From: 40CM-2-70-7 sp035631315
GTDB lineage: Bacteria; Gemmatimonadota; Gemmatimonadetes; Gemmatimonadales; GWC2-71-9
NCBI GenBank assembly: GCA_035631315.1
Contig: DASQIZ010000045.1
Location: forward strand, 86,035-150,034
DNA length: 64,000 nt
Reading direction: 5' to 3'
Below, piece after piece: positions 31,475 to 39,502 of the stretch. The translations under genes and the position numbers were made by a program. Every line of letters begins with the position of its first letter. Within the stretch, counting starts at the first letter, position 1. The notes beneath the pieces are model-generated. The model searched no databases and was not told the DNA's origin. It saw only the letters and a list, made by a program, of their open reading frames with translations.

Positions 31475-32511
31475 CGTGACACCCCCAGACTTTCCGCGAT
31501 CACCTTCGCTACCTGCGTCGTGGTACCCGTACCGCCAAGGTCGGGGGTCCGGGCCCCGGCCGCCAATGCCGTCTTCACCGCGCCCTCGAGCTCGCGCGCC
31601 GCGTCGGGATGTCCAAGTTGCTCGAACATCAGGGCTCCGGTCAGCACCGACGCCACCGGGTTCGCGACGTTCTTCCCCTTGAGCGGCGGTGCCGAGCCGT
31701 GCACCGGCTCGAACAGCCCGGCCCGGCCCGGATGCAGGTTGGCGGAGGCCGAGATCCCCAGGCCTCCAATGAGACCCGCACCCAGATCGGAGAGGATGTC
31801 GCCGTAGAGGTTGTTGGTGACGATCACTTGAAACCGCTCCGGTTCCCGCACCATCTCCATCGCCAGGGCGTCGACGAACCGGTGTTCGGTGATGATGCCC
31901 GGGAATTCCGTCGCGATCTGCTTGAAGGTGGTCTGCCAGATCCGGTGCGCGGGGACGGCATTCGATTTGTCGGACATGGTGACGCGCGTCTTGCCGTTGG
32001 ACTTCGCCCACAGGAACGCCGCGCGAATGATCCGTTCGACGCCTTTCCCGGTGTTGACCTCTTCCGCGACATGCTCATCGCCCTCGTCGTACCCGCGGGC
32101 GAGATAGACCCCCTCCGTGTTCTCCCGGAAGATCACGAAGTTGATCGGCTTCCCGTTCTTGAGGGGTGTGAGGTCAGGATGGAGGAGGTCGACGGGCCGG
32201 AAATTGATGAAGAGATCGAGGCGAAACCTCAGGCCGAGCAGGATGTCGCGCGCGTGCTCGTTCCCCGGCACCCGCGGATCACCCATGGCGCCGAGGAAGA
32301 TCGCCGCGACGTCGTTCTGGAGATGCTTGAAGGCGTGGTCGGGGAGCGTCTCGCCGGTGGCGAGGTAGTGATCGGCCGAGTAGGGCAGGTGCTCCCATGC
32401 GACCGAGAATCCGTGGCGCGCGGCGGCCAGGTCGAGAATCGGAATCGCCGAGTGGATGACCTCGGGTCCGATACCATCACCGGCGATGACGGCGACCTGA
32501 TGCTTGATCAT
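31471..32511 (-). CDS. Isocitrate/isopropylmalate dehydrogenase family protein
   Basis: 346 residues from ATG 32511. NAD-dependent beta-decarboxylating 2-hydroxyacid dehydrogenase fold: IAGDGIGPEV at the start, FRENTEGVYLARG (the substrate-discriminating loop with phospho-regulated-Ser region replaced by Asn-Thr), the Lys in TMSDKSNAVP, and NNLYGDILSDLGAGLIGGLG with the catalytic Asp. C-terminal VHGSAPPLKGKNVANPVA fits both LeuB- and Icd-like members. No leucine-pathway neighbours exist, so it may be tartrate dehydrogenase-like or an unconventional isocitrate dehydrogenase. Overlaps both neighbours by 4 bases. Confidence 0.9.
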   Translation of the reverse strand: MIKHQVAVIAGDGIGPEVIHSAIPILDLAAARHGFSVAWEHLPYSADHYLATGETLPDHAFKHLQNDVAAIFLGAMGDPRVPGNEHARDILLGLRFRLDLFINFRPVDLLHPDLTPLKNGKPINFVIFRENTEGVYLARGYDEGDEHVAEEVNTGKGVERIIRAAFLWAKSNGKTRVTMSDKSNAVPAHRIWQTTFKQIATEFPGIITEHRFVDALAMEMVREPERFQVIVTNNLYGDILSDLGAGLIGGLGISASANLHPGRAGLFEPVHGSAPPLKGKNVANPVASVLTGALMFEQLGHPDAARELEGAVKTALAAGARTPDLGGTGTTTQVAKVIAESLGVSR

Positions 32512-33164
32512 TCGAACCCCGTCGAACGCCCGCAGGCGATGCAGTAGGCCCATCCCACGTCTACCTCGGTGCCGCAGGCCGGACACCGCAGCTCTCCTGA
32601 AGGTGGCTGTCCGCAGTGGGGGCAGAAGTTCACTTTGCGGTCGCCGGGGAGCACACCGCCACAGTACGCGCACTGCGGACCCGGACGGCTGTCGCCCTCG
32701 ATTTCGAACGCCGCCCCCGACACTACGGGGACGATCGGATTCTCGGACGGGTAGTCGATGGGCTCTTCCTCGGGGAGGTCGACGGGTTCGGCGCCCGGGG
32801 CCGGCGGCGGCGCATAGATCGACTCACCCCGCAGGAATCGCTCGGCCGCGAGGCGGTTGATCATCACCTGAGAGTCCGGAAAGTTGCGGAAGATGGCGGG
32901 GTCCGGGTTGACGGTCGTGATCTCCCGCTGAAATCCCTCGCGGATCTCGTCGGGCTCGAGGCGCACGTAGCCCCGCTCACCCGCGAGCAGCCGCAGCACC
33001 GTCATCTCGTAATCCTGGTGCGTGGCCACCCGCAGCTTGCCCCGGTTGGAACGATAGGGGACGAGACGTTCGTAGACGTCCGCCGCAGGGAAGGGTGTGG
33101 CGAGTCGCACATCCCGCGAAAGGACCTCGACCAGGCGCCCGAACAGCAGGTCTAGCTCGTCCAC
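32508..33164 (-). CDS. Zinc-ribbon protein, unknown function
   Basis: 218 residues from GTG 33164. N-terminal helical domain (1-about 115, DELDLLFGRLVEVLSRD, DYEMTVLRLLAGERGYV), an acidic Pro-rich linker, and a double zinc ribbon at the C-terminus with four C-x2-C knuckles (CAYCGG, FCPHCGQ, CPACGT, CIACGR). First gene of the operon with the dehydrogenase, propeller and ubiquitin-fold protein. The combination of zinc ribbon and beta-grasp protein is suggestive of a modification or regulatory module, but there is no direct evidence. Confidence 0.8.
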   Translation of the reverse strand: MDELDLLFGRLVEVLSRDVRLATPFPAADVYERLVPYRSNRGKLRVATHQDYEMTVLRLLAGERGYVRLEPDEIREGFQREITTVNPDPAIFRNFPDSQVMINRLAAERFLRGESIYAPPPAPGAEPVDLPEEEPIDYPSENPIVPVVSGAAFEIEGDSRPGPQCAYCGGVLPGDRKVNFCPHCGQPPSGELRCPACGTEVDVGWAYCIACGRSTGFE

Positions 33165-33165
33165 A

Positions 33166-33200
33166 CGTTTCCCGTTTCCCGCTTCCCGTTTCCCGTCATT
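33166..33200. repeat. Heptamer tandem repeat at a gene 3' end
   Basis: Five consecutive 7-base units: CGTTTCC, CGTTTCC, CGCTTCC, CGTTTCC, CGTCATT. The last unit contains the TGA stop (33196-33198, minus strand) of the barrel-cupredoxin gene and the array runs up to the GTG start of the zinc-ribbon gene. Confidence 0.85.
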
Positions 33201-34254
33201 TCACAATGACGACACCCTTCATGAACGGATGCTGGGTGCAGTGATACGGGTACGTCCCCGGCTGGTCGAACTTGAACTCAAATGAGCCATTCTGCGCGAT
33301 GTCCGCGGAAGTGCCCGAGCCGTCGTCGAACGTTACCGTGTGAATGAGTGGATCCGTATTGGTCCAGCGGACCGATTCGCCGGCGTTCACCGTGACGGTG
33401 TCCGCCCGGTAGTGAATGCCGTTCATTTTCACTTCGGCGGCCGCCGGCCCCTCGACCGATGGGATCATCTTCATGTTGGGGGGCCGGATGTACTCGGGCT
33501 CCTTGTGGAACCAGGGGCGGAAGCGCGCGAGGTGCAGGGGAATCGTGAACTCGAACCCGTAGAGCGGCTTCCCGGTGGCGCCCGGGCCCCGGCGGGAGCT
33601 TCCCTCAATGGTGTTCACGTCCACGTTCGACACTTGCACCGAGAACGTGTGAGGCGACCCCGGGATTACGAAGACCAGCCCGGCACTCCAGGCTGCGACG
33701 CCGCGCGGGGCGGACGTAAACGACGCAACGTCGGCGCTCAAGCCGACGTACGAGTTGAGGTGCAGCACCGCGCCACCCGCGACCGCGATTCGTGCGGTAT
33801 CCACGCCGAAGGGCTTCGTCATGCCGCGGACCGCGCCGAGCAGGGTGAAGGGTCCCCGGCTCCAGTCGACGCCGACCTCACCGTCGAAACTCTTCGCCGC
33901 GGCGTTGAAGGCGGGCGTCACCGCCAACGTGAACCCCGAGCTGCCCAGCGGATGCCGCCACCGTCCGTAGAACTCGACCTCGTTCGATATCTTGGCCGGC
34001 ACGTCGGACTTCGTCGCGTATCGCATCCCCAGCCCCAGGTTTGCGGGCAGACCGAGCGCGAGGGTGAAGGTCGGGAAGTTGGTGATCGTGTTGAATCCGG
34101 CCGCATTCGCCACGTGGAATCGGTGCAGGAAATTGAATTGAATCACGGCAGGATCAGGCACCCACGTCCCGGACATGTTGGGGGACCGGTACATCAACGA
34201 TTGGGCGCCAAGAGGGGCAGCCGCCATCAACACACTGAACGCCAAACGCTTCAT
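33196..34254 (-). CDS. Exported beta-barrel-like domain fused to a cupredoxin domain
   Basis: 352 residues with signal peptide (1-18). Residues 20-about 250 resemble the DUF5777 beta-barrel (NFLHRFHVANAAGFN, LGLGMRYATKSD, WRHPLGSSGFTLAVTPAF, PHTFSVQVSN). Residues 265-352 are a plastocyanin-like domain: EVKMNGIHYRADTVTVNAGESVRWTN, HTVTF and the copper loop YHCTQHPFMKG supplying His, Cys, His, Met. In other genomes the two parts are separate proteins; here they are joined, placing a blue-copper carrier on an outer-membrane-type protein. A second cupredoxin end lies at the left window edge. Confidence 0.83.
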   Translation of the reverse strand: MKRLAFSVLMAAAPLGAQSLMYRSPNMSGTWVPDPAVIQFNFLHRFHVANAAGFNTITNFPTFTLALGLPANLGLGMRYATKSDVPAKISNEVEFYGRWRHPLGSSGFTLAVTPAFNAAAKSFDGEVGVDWSRGPFTLLGAVRGMTKPFGVDTARIAVAGGAVLHLNSYVGLSADVASFTSAPRGVAAWSAGLVFVIPGSPHTFSVQVSNVDVNTIEGSSRRGPGATGKPLYGFEFTIPLHLARFRPWFHKEPEYIRPPNMKMIPSVEGPAAAEVKMNGIHYRADTVTVNAGESVRWTNTDPLIHTVTFDDGSGTSADIAQNGSFEFKFDQPGTYPYHCTQHPFMKGVVIVK

Positions 34255-34268
34255 CGAACGCTCCCTGG

Positions 34269-34769
34269 TTATCGCCAGTCTTTCACCCAGCGGTCATACG
34301 CCACCGGCACCACCCCGCCTTGTTGCAGGACTTCGATGCCCGATGGATCCCGGTACGCCTTCCGGTAAAACACGTGCGTCACGCCCGAGTTGATGATGAG
34401 CTTCGCGCACATCACGCAGGGCGAGGCGCTGACGAACACGACTTTGTCCCGGACACTCCCCGGCGCCTTGACCAGCGCATTCATCTCGGAGTGAATGCAC
34501 CCGCAGCTCCCCGGCACCGCCGAATCGCAACGGTTCGGCAGGCCGCGGGCGTTGCCGTTGTACCCGATGGCCAGAACGTTTTCGAGCGCCTGGTCGGTGA
34601 CGACGGTCCCGACCTGAAGCCGGGCGCAGGTCGAGCGCTTCGCCAGCTCCTCCGCCATCCGCATGTAGACCTCGTACAACGGAATGCGATCGGTCGTGGC
34701 GGTGGCGCCATTCGTGAGCGCGTTCAGATAGTGGGTGTTCGCTTCGACGCCGTCCTTAGGTGTGAACAT
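34269..34769 (-). CDS. Cytidine/deoxycytidylate deaminase family protein (dCMP deaminase-like)
   Basis: 166 residues from ATG 34769. Zinc site: H-S-E in CIHSEMNALVKA and P-C-x-x-C in SPCVMCAKLI, plus the N-terminal extra Cys/His segment (RSTCARLQVGTVV, CDSAVPGSCGC) typical of ComEB/dCMP deaminases. It probably converts dCMP to dUMP, feeding ThyX. The start overlaps the RNase HI gene by 14 bases, and the four genes through Usp are tightly packed on the minus strand. Confidence 0.9.
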   Translation of the reverse strand: MFTPKDGVEANTHYLNALTNGATATTDRIPLYEVYMRMAEELAKRSTCARLQVGTVVTDQALENVLAIGYNGNARGLPNRCDSAVPGSCGCIHSEMNALVKAPGSVRDKVVFVSASPCVMCAKLIINSGVTHVFYRKAYRDPSGIEVLQQGGVVPVAYDRWVKDWR

Positions 34770-35343
34770 GGAGGTCCCGGTCGGGGTCGTAGTCGGTGTA
34801 GCGGCCACGGGCGCGCTCCTGCGCCAGCCAGGTGTCGAATCCGGAGGGCACCAGGCCGTTGGAGCGCTCCTGCTTCTGTGCGGCCCGGGTGGCGAGGTAA
34901 TCGGCGTACTCGTTCTTCGCATGGCCATGATGCCCGCGGACCCAATGCCATTCGACGGCATGGCCCGCGGCGGCCTGGACCAGCTTCTGCCAGAGCGGAA
35001 GGTTTTCGATCGCCCCGGTCTTCCGCTTCCACCCGCGAGCCTGCCATCCCGAGACCCACTCGTTCATGCCTTTGACCAGATACTCGGAGTCGGACACATA
35101 CCGGATGTGCGCCCGTTGCCACTGCCGGTGGAGCCACTCGAGCGTGGCGATCGCGCCCGCCAGCGCCATCCGGTTATTGGTCGTCTCGGGCGCGCATTCG
35201 TAGAGGTCCCAGCGCGCGACGCTGTCGCCGGCCCGGGCTTCGATGAGCGCGGCATTTCCGCCGGGGTTCGGCGGCGTGGTTCCGTTTCCCAGACAGCTTT
35301 CGTCGGCGTGAGCGACGAGGAACGGCAGATCGAGATCAGGCAT
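34756..35343 (-). CDS. rnhA: Ribonuclease HI with Ala in place of the catalytic Glu
   Basis: 195 residues, longer than E. coli RNase HI (155). Fold and motifs: HADESCLGNG (D14), TTNNRMALAGA, VSDSEYLVKGMNEW (D85), VRGHHGHAKNEYAD (D148). The second carboxylate, Glu48 in E. coli within N-N-R-M-E-L, is Ala60 here (codon GCG). The three Asp remain. E48A in E. coli largely abolishes Mg-dependent cleavage, so the enzyme may be weak, Mn-dependent or non-catalytic. The N-terminal Gly loop also has a Thr-Thr-Pro-Pro-Asn-Pro insert. TGATG overlap with the usp gene. Confidence 0.85.
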   Translation of the reverse strand: MPDLDLPFLVAHADESCLGNGTTPPNPGGNAALIEARAGDSVARWDLYECAPETTNNRMALAGAIATLEWLHRQWQRAHIRYVSDSEYLVKGMNEWVSGWQARGWKRKTGAIENLPLWQKLVQAAAGHAVEWHWVRGHHGHAKNEYADYLATRAAQKQERSNGLVPSGFDTWLAQERARGRYTDYDPDRDLHVHT

Positions 35344-36077
35344 CAGGGCTGGACGATGACCGGAAGGTCAGTGTGCCGCAGAATCTCCTCCGCGTGAGAA
35401 ACGACCTGGCTGGGCCGGTCGGTACTGCGCGTCACATGCGCGCCCGCGAACAGGCAGTCGGCCCCCGTACGCTGCATGACCGCCGCGACGACTTCGCCGG
35501 GCTTCCCGATTTCGACGTGCGTCACGAACCGGACTCCCTGTAGTGAAAGGAGGGCCTCGGCGGCGCCGACCACCGTGAGGCCCTCCCGCTTGGTCTTGGC
35601 GGCATGAATCAGATGGACGGTCCCGTCGTCAACGGAAACGAAACGCGCGGCCAGATCGAGCGCCCGCCGGCTGGTGTCACCGCCGTCGTACGCGACGGCA
35701 CAGGCATTCATCGGCGAGGGCGCGCTTCCGCACACCACAACACACCGCTCGGCGATCCGGACCAACGACGCTACGGTGGGGCCCAGAGCCCCTTCGCCGG
35801 TACCACTCCCCCGACGCCCGACCAGGACGGCATCGACGCCCTTGGCGAGATCAGCCAGCTCGACGTCCGCGTCGCCCGTGCGGGCTTCCGTCTCGACCTT
35901 CAGCCCGGTGGCACTGACGCGCTCCGCGGCGCGGGGCAGGAGCCCCGGGTCGATATCGGCTCCCACGGTCGCCACGACGAGCGTCGACCCGAATCGATGG
36001 CCGAGTTGAACTGCCTGCGCGAGCGCCTGATCGGCGCGAGGACTGCCGTCGAGCCCGACCAGCAGTCGGGTGAACAT
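35343..36077 (-). CDS. Universal stress protein, two tandem UspA domains
   Basis: 244 residues in two UspA repeats (1-about 118 and 122-244). The first has LLVGLDGSPRADQAL and the ATP-site GRRGSGTGEGALGPTVASL (G-x2-G-x8-G-S/T style), the second starts CAVAYDGGDTSRRAL and ends LFAGAHVTRSTDRPSQ, in which the phosphate loop is degenerate. Probably cytosolic and ATP-binding in the first domain only. Overlaps neighbours on both sides by 1 base (TGATG), which supports an operon with SelD upstream. Confidence 0.9.
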   Translation of the reverse strand: MFTRLLVGLDGSPRADQALAQAVQLGHRFGSTLVVATVGADIDPGLLPRAAERVSATGLKVETEARTGDADVELADLAKGVDAVLVGRRGSGTGEGALGPTVASLVRIAERCVVVCGSAPSPMNACAVAYDGGDTSRRALDLAARFVSVDDGTVHLIHAAKTKREGLTVVGAAEALLSLQGVRFVTHVEIGKPGEVVAAVMQRTGADCLFAGAHVTRSTDRPSQVVSHAEEILRHTDLPVIVQP

Positions 36078-36313
36078 CAGGGAAGAACCGCGAAGGATTC
36101 GAGCTCGCGGAGCCGGAACGAGAGGACTTCCCCCGTCATGGGCAAACGGCCCCTGAGCGCTTCGTCGCGAGTACCGGTCTCGAGTTCCTGGGCCACCACC
36201 ACATATTCGGTACCCCGCCGCCGGAGCGCTACTCGCCGGTGTTCCCGAACCGCCCGCTCCAGGGCATCGAGCGAGTCGGGCGTCAGACCCTTGTACTCCG
36301 GGATGGCCGTCAC
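36077..36313 (-). CDS. Small hypothetical protein downstream of selD
   Basis: 78 residues from a GTG that overlaps the selD stop (GTGA). Basic in the middle (VREHRRVALRRRGTEYVVVAQELE) and followed by FRLRELESFAVLP. Looks like a compact all-alpha/beta single domain; no family recognised. Its position between selD and usp with overlapping starts suggests genuine translation. Confidence 0.6.
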   Translation of the reverse strand: MTAIPEYKGLTPDSLDALERAVREHRRVALRRRGTEYVVVAQELETGTRDEALRGRLPMTGEVLSFRLRELESFAVLP

Positions 36314-37359
36314 CGCACCGAAATGGAGCCCGGTTCGCCCGCCCGCACCCGGCCGATCACCGCCGCGGCGAGCGTGCCCTCGCGCTTGAGCGCGGCCAGG
36401 ATCTGGTCCCGGCTGCCCTCGGGGGCCGCGATGAGCAACCCGCCGGAGGTCTGGGCGTCCGCGAGAATGATGCGGTCCACTTCGGCCATCGAGTCGTCGA
36501 AGGTCACTGCCTGGGCCACGCTCGCGAGGTTTCTCTTGGTCCCCGAGGGAATCGCGCCCTTCAGGGCCATCTCGCGAACGCGCGGGAGGAGCGGCACGGT
36601 ACCGGCATCGAGATCGGCCGCGGCACCGCTCGCGCGCAGAACGCTGTTCAAGTGTCCCAGCAGTCCGAAGCCGGTCACGTCAGTGGCGGCATGGATCGGC
36701 GCGGCGCGGAGTGCCCGGCCGGCTCCGGCGTTCAACGTCGTCATGGACCGCACGGCGGGCGCGAGCTCGGGTGCGGGGAGCAGGTCGCGCTTCAAGGCCG
36801 TGGTGAGCACGCCCGTGCCGATCGGCTTGGTGAGGATGAGGACGTCGCCAGGCCTGGCGCCGGCGTTCGTCACGATCCGGTCGGGGTGAACCTCGCCGAT
36901 CGCGACCATGCCGTACTTGGGTTCGGGATCATCGACCGAGTGGCCGCCGAGGACGAACGCGCCGGCTTCGTGCGCGATCTCGGAGCCGCCGCGAAGAATG
37001 TCGCCGAGGAGCTCGAACGGAAGCTTCTCGCGCGGCCAGCCGACGAGGTTGAGCACCAGGAGGGGCGTACCTCCCATGGCGTACACGTCGGAGAGTGCGT
37101 TGGCGGCGGCGATGCGGCCGAAGTCATACGGATCGTCGACCACCGGCGTGAAGAAGTCCACGGTGGCGACGATCGCCCGGTCGTCGGTGAGCTTGAAGAC
37201 GGCGGCGTCGTCGCGGTTCGAGGCATCGACGAGCACGCGAGCGTCGGTCGCGACGGGGATGTGCCTGAGGACCTGCGCCAGGTCGTTGGGTCCGAGCTTG
37301 CAGGCACACCCCGCGCCGTGGGAATAGCTGGTGAGGCGGACGGGTGCTGTGGCAGTCAT
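36310..37359 (-). CDS. selD: Selenide, water dikinase
   Basis: 349 residues making selenophosphate from selenide and ATP. The catalytic N-terminal motif is SYSHGAGCACKLGP: C18 and K21 correspond to the essential Cys17 and Lys20 of the E. coli enzyme. Further ATP/metal motifs are DDAAV, TVDFFTPVVDDPYDFG and GGHSVDDPEPKYG. The enzyme is a Cys, not selenocysteine, form. No selA, selB, selC or tRNA-selenouridine synthase is in the window, so whether selenium goes to protein, tRNA or a cofactor cannot be told. GTGA coupling links it to the 78-residue gene and usp. Confidence 0.95.
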   Translation of the reverse strand: MTATAPVRLTSYSHGAGCACKLGPNDLAQVLRHIPVATDARVLVDASNRDDAAVFKLTDDRAIVATVDFFTPVVDDPYDFGRIAAANALSDVYAMGGTPLLVLNLVGWPREKLPFELLGDILRGGSEIAHEAGAFVLGGHSVDDPEPKYGMVAIGEVHPDRIVTNAGARPGDVLILTKPIGTGVLTTALKRDLLPAPELAPAVRSMTTLNAGAGRALRAAPIHAATDVTGFGLLGHLNSVLRASGAAADLDAGTVPLLPRVREMALKGAIPSGTKRNLASVAQAVTFDDSMAEVDRIILADAQTSGGLLIAAPEGSRDQILAALKREGTLAAAVIGRVRAGEPGSISVR

Positions 37360-37421
37360 AGTTCGCGAAAGATACTCCCGCCCTCGCGCCGAGTGTTCCG
37401 GGCGACGAATCCCGGACCTCT

Positions 37422-37796
37422 CTATCCCAATCTCCACACGAGAAGTGCCCCGCCGCCGACGTAGCGCAGGACGTCGGTCAGGAATAGCAGCACCAGGGTG
37501 CCCCGGGACCGCGTAGCGGAAGGAACCATCGGCGTGACACCTGCGATGGCCACGAGCGCGCCAACGAGCGCCACCGGCAGCCACCAGGTGCCTGTCCCGA
37601 GCGTGTCGAACCAGAGAGAGGAGAGGAGGGTGAGGACCAGACCCTCAGCGAGAGCCCGCCCCGCCGCCTCGAACAGGGACGCGCCAAGGGACGGGGCGTT
37701 CTCCGGTGCGTTGGTCAGGCGACGGGCGATTCCTGTTACGCACGTGAACCATACCGCGACGGGCAGCCAGGCGAGGAGGAACCGCCCGAAGGTCAT
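37422..37796 (-). CDS. Small membrane protein, unknown function
   Basis: 124 residues with three to four predicted helices (about 5-25, 48-65, 72-92, 103-120). No family recognised. It follows the D-aminoacylase gene with an ATGA overlap and is the last gene of that operon; selD starts separately 60 bases further on the left side of its end. Confidence 0.6.
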   Translation of the reverse strand: MTFGRFLLAWLPVAVWFTCVTGIARRLTNAPENAPSLGASLFEAAGRALAEGLVLTLLSSLWFDTLGTGTWWLPVALVGALVAIAGVTPMVPSATRSRGTLVLLFLTDVLRYVGGGALLVWRLG

Positions 37797-39502
37797 GTCC
37801 CGCGGTGGGGCCGGTACCCGGGTCCGCGGAGCCCGCGTCCCGGGCGAGCCGCGGTCACTTGACCGTGATTCAGCACCATCTGCCCATTTACGAAGACGTA
37901 CGTGATGCCGACCGACGGCTGGTGCGGTGCCTCGAAGGTCGCGCGGTCCGCGATCGAGTCCGGATCGAACACGGTGACGTCGGCGAACATGCCGGGGCGC
38001 AGGAGTCCCCGCTCGACGAGGCCCACCCGCTGCGCGGGGAGGGACGTCATCTTGCGCACGGCGCTCTCGAGCGTGAGGAGATGCTGCTCGCGCACGTAGT
38101 GGCCGAGGATCTTCGCGAAGGTCCCGTAGGTGCGGGGATGCACGCCGTCATGTCCAAAGGGTCCGTCCGGCGCCACGCCGCCAAAGTCCGTGTCGAAGCT
38201 GGTCCACCAGGCGGCGAGCGCCGTGTCCACGTCGCTCTCGTTCATGACGAAGTAGATCGCGCCGGTCCGCGCGCGTTCCAGGGTCACGAGGTCGAAGAGC
38301 GTCTCGATGGGGTCCTTGTGCTCCATCGCCGCGATCTCGGAGAGTCGCTTCCCGTTGAACCGTGAAAGCGAATCGGCGAACGGCAGGACGATCACACCGG
38401 CGGGGCCGCCGGCAGCGCGCATGAAGCGATCGGCGATATTCGGCGGCGCGAGCAGCTCGGCGCGAATCCGGGCGCGGGTCGCCGGATCCTTCAGCCGCAG
38501 CAGCATCGAATCGGTACCCCCCGAGTGGGCCCACGCCGGGATCGACGCATCGAGGGAGGTCGCGGCGGCGATGTAGGGGTAGAGGTTTGCCGTGACATCG
38601 AGCCCCGCTCTCCGCGCGGAGTCGATCTTGGCGATCACCTTCGGCATCCGTCCCCAGCTGAGCCGGCCCGAGACCTTGAGGTGCCAGATCTCGAGCGGAA
38701 TGCCGGTTTCCTTCCCGATCCGGAACGTCTCGTTGAGCGCGGAATCTTCCTGGCCGCCTTCATTCCTCATGTGGGTGGCATAGATGCCGCCATACTTGTG
38801 CGCTTCGCGGGCCAGCGCGATCAGCTCGGCGGTCGACGCGTAGAAGGCGGGCGCGTATTCGAGGGCCGTCGATACGCCGAGGGCGCCCTGCTGCATCGCG
38901 GTATCGACCAGCGCGGCCATATGCGCGAGCTCGGGCGCGGTCGCCTGCCGGTCGCCGGTGCCGATCACGACGGTCCGGAGCTGCGTGGCGCCGACGAACG
39001 TCGCGATGTTGATGGTGGAGCCGGACTTCTCGAGGTGACGGAAGTACCCGTCCAGGTCCCGCCAGTCTTCGGAGAAGTGGTACTTCTTCATCAGATCGGA
39101 GTCCTGCGCCACCAGAGAGTCGGTCAGCGGGAAGATCGAGCCGCCCTCGCCCGTCACCTCCGTCGTGACACCCTGGGTGATTTTCGACAAGACCCGGTTG
39201 TCGATCAGGACGTTCTGTTCCGACTGGCCGAGCATGTCGATGAACCCGGGCGCGACGATCTTGCCCGAGACATCGAGCGTGTCCTTCGCGGCCGCGCCTT
39301 CGAGCCTCCCGACCGCCTCGATCCGGTCACCCTGGATCAGCAGATCGCCCTGGTACCGGGGATTCCCCGCGCCGTCAACGATCCAGCCACCCCGCAGCAG
39401 AACGTCGCCGGTCCCTCCCGCGTGCACGCCCGCGGCCGGACGGTCACACGCCACGGCGACGAGCGCGGCCGTGGCGATCCACCTCAGTGCTCGTGTGCCC
39501 AC
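37793..39502 (-). CDS. Exported N-acyl-D-amino-acid deacylase (D-aminoacylase)-type amidohydrolase
   Basis: 569 residues from GTG 39502. A lipoprotein-like or cleavable signal (ending near AVACDRP) is followed by an amidohydrolase composite domain (VLLRGGWIVDGAGNPRYQGDLLI, VAPGFIDM). D-aminoacylase features: EVTGEGGSIFPL, STALEYAPAFYASTAEL, YATHMRNEGGQEDSALNE with metal-binding His/Glu, EIWHLKVSG and FGHDGVHPRTYGTF. The usual first-strand H-x-H is replaced by DMLGQSE, a known variation of this subgroup. It removes acyl groups from D-amino acids or cleaves D-peptides. The start lies within the previous gene's end (19-base overlap). Confidence 0.88.
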   Translation of the reverse strand: MGTRALRWIATAALVAVACDRPAAGVHAGGTGDVLLRGGWIVDGAGNPRYQGDLLIQGDRIEAVGRLEGAAAKDTLDVSGKIVAPGFIDMLGQSEQNVLIDNRVLSKITQGVTTEVTGEGGSIFPLTDSLVAQDSDLMKKYHFSEDWRDLDGYFRHLEKSGSTINIATFVGATQLRTVVIGTGDRQATAPELAHMAALVDTAMQQGALGVSTALEYAPAFYASTAELIALAREAHKYGGIYATHMRNEGGQEDSALNETFRIGKETGIPLEIWHLKVSGRLSWGRMPKVIAKIDSARRAGLDVTANLYPYIAAATSLDASIPAWAHSGGTDSMLLRLKDPATRARIRAELLAPPNIADRFMRAAGGPAGVIVLPFADSLSRFNGKRLSEIAAMEHKDPIETLFDLVTLERARTGAIYFVMNESDVDTALAAWWTSFDTDFGGVAPDGPFGHDGVHPRTYGTFAKILGHYVREQHLLTLESAVRKMTSLPAQRVGLVERGLLRPGMFADVTVFDPDSIADRATFEAPHQPSVGITYVFVNGQMVLNHGQVTAARPGRGLRGPGYRPHRGT

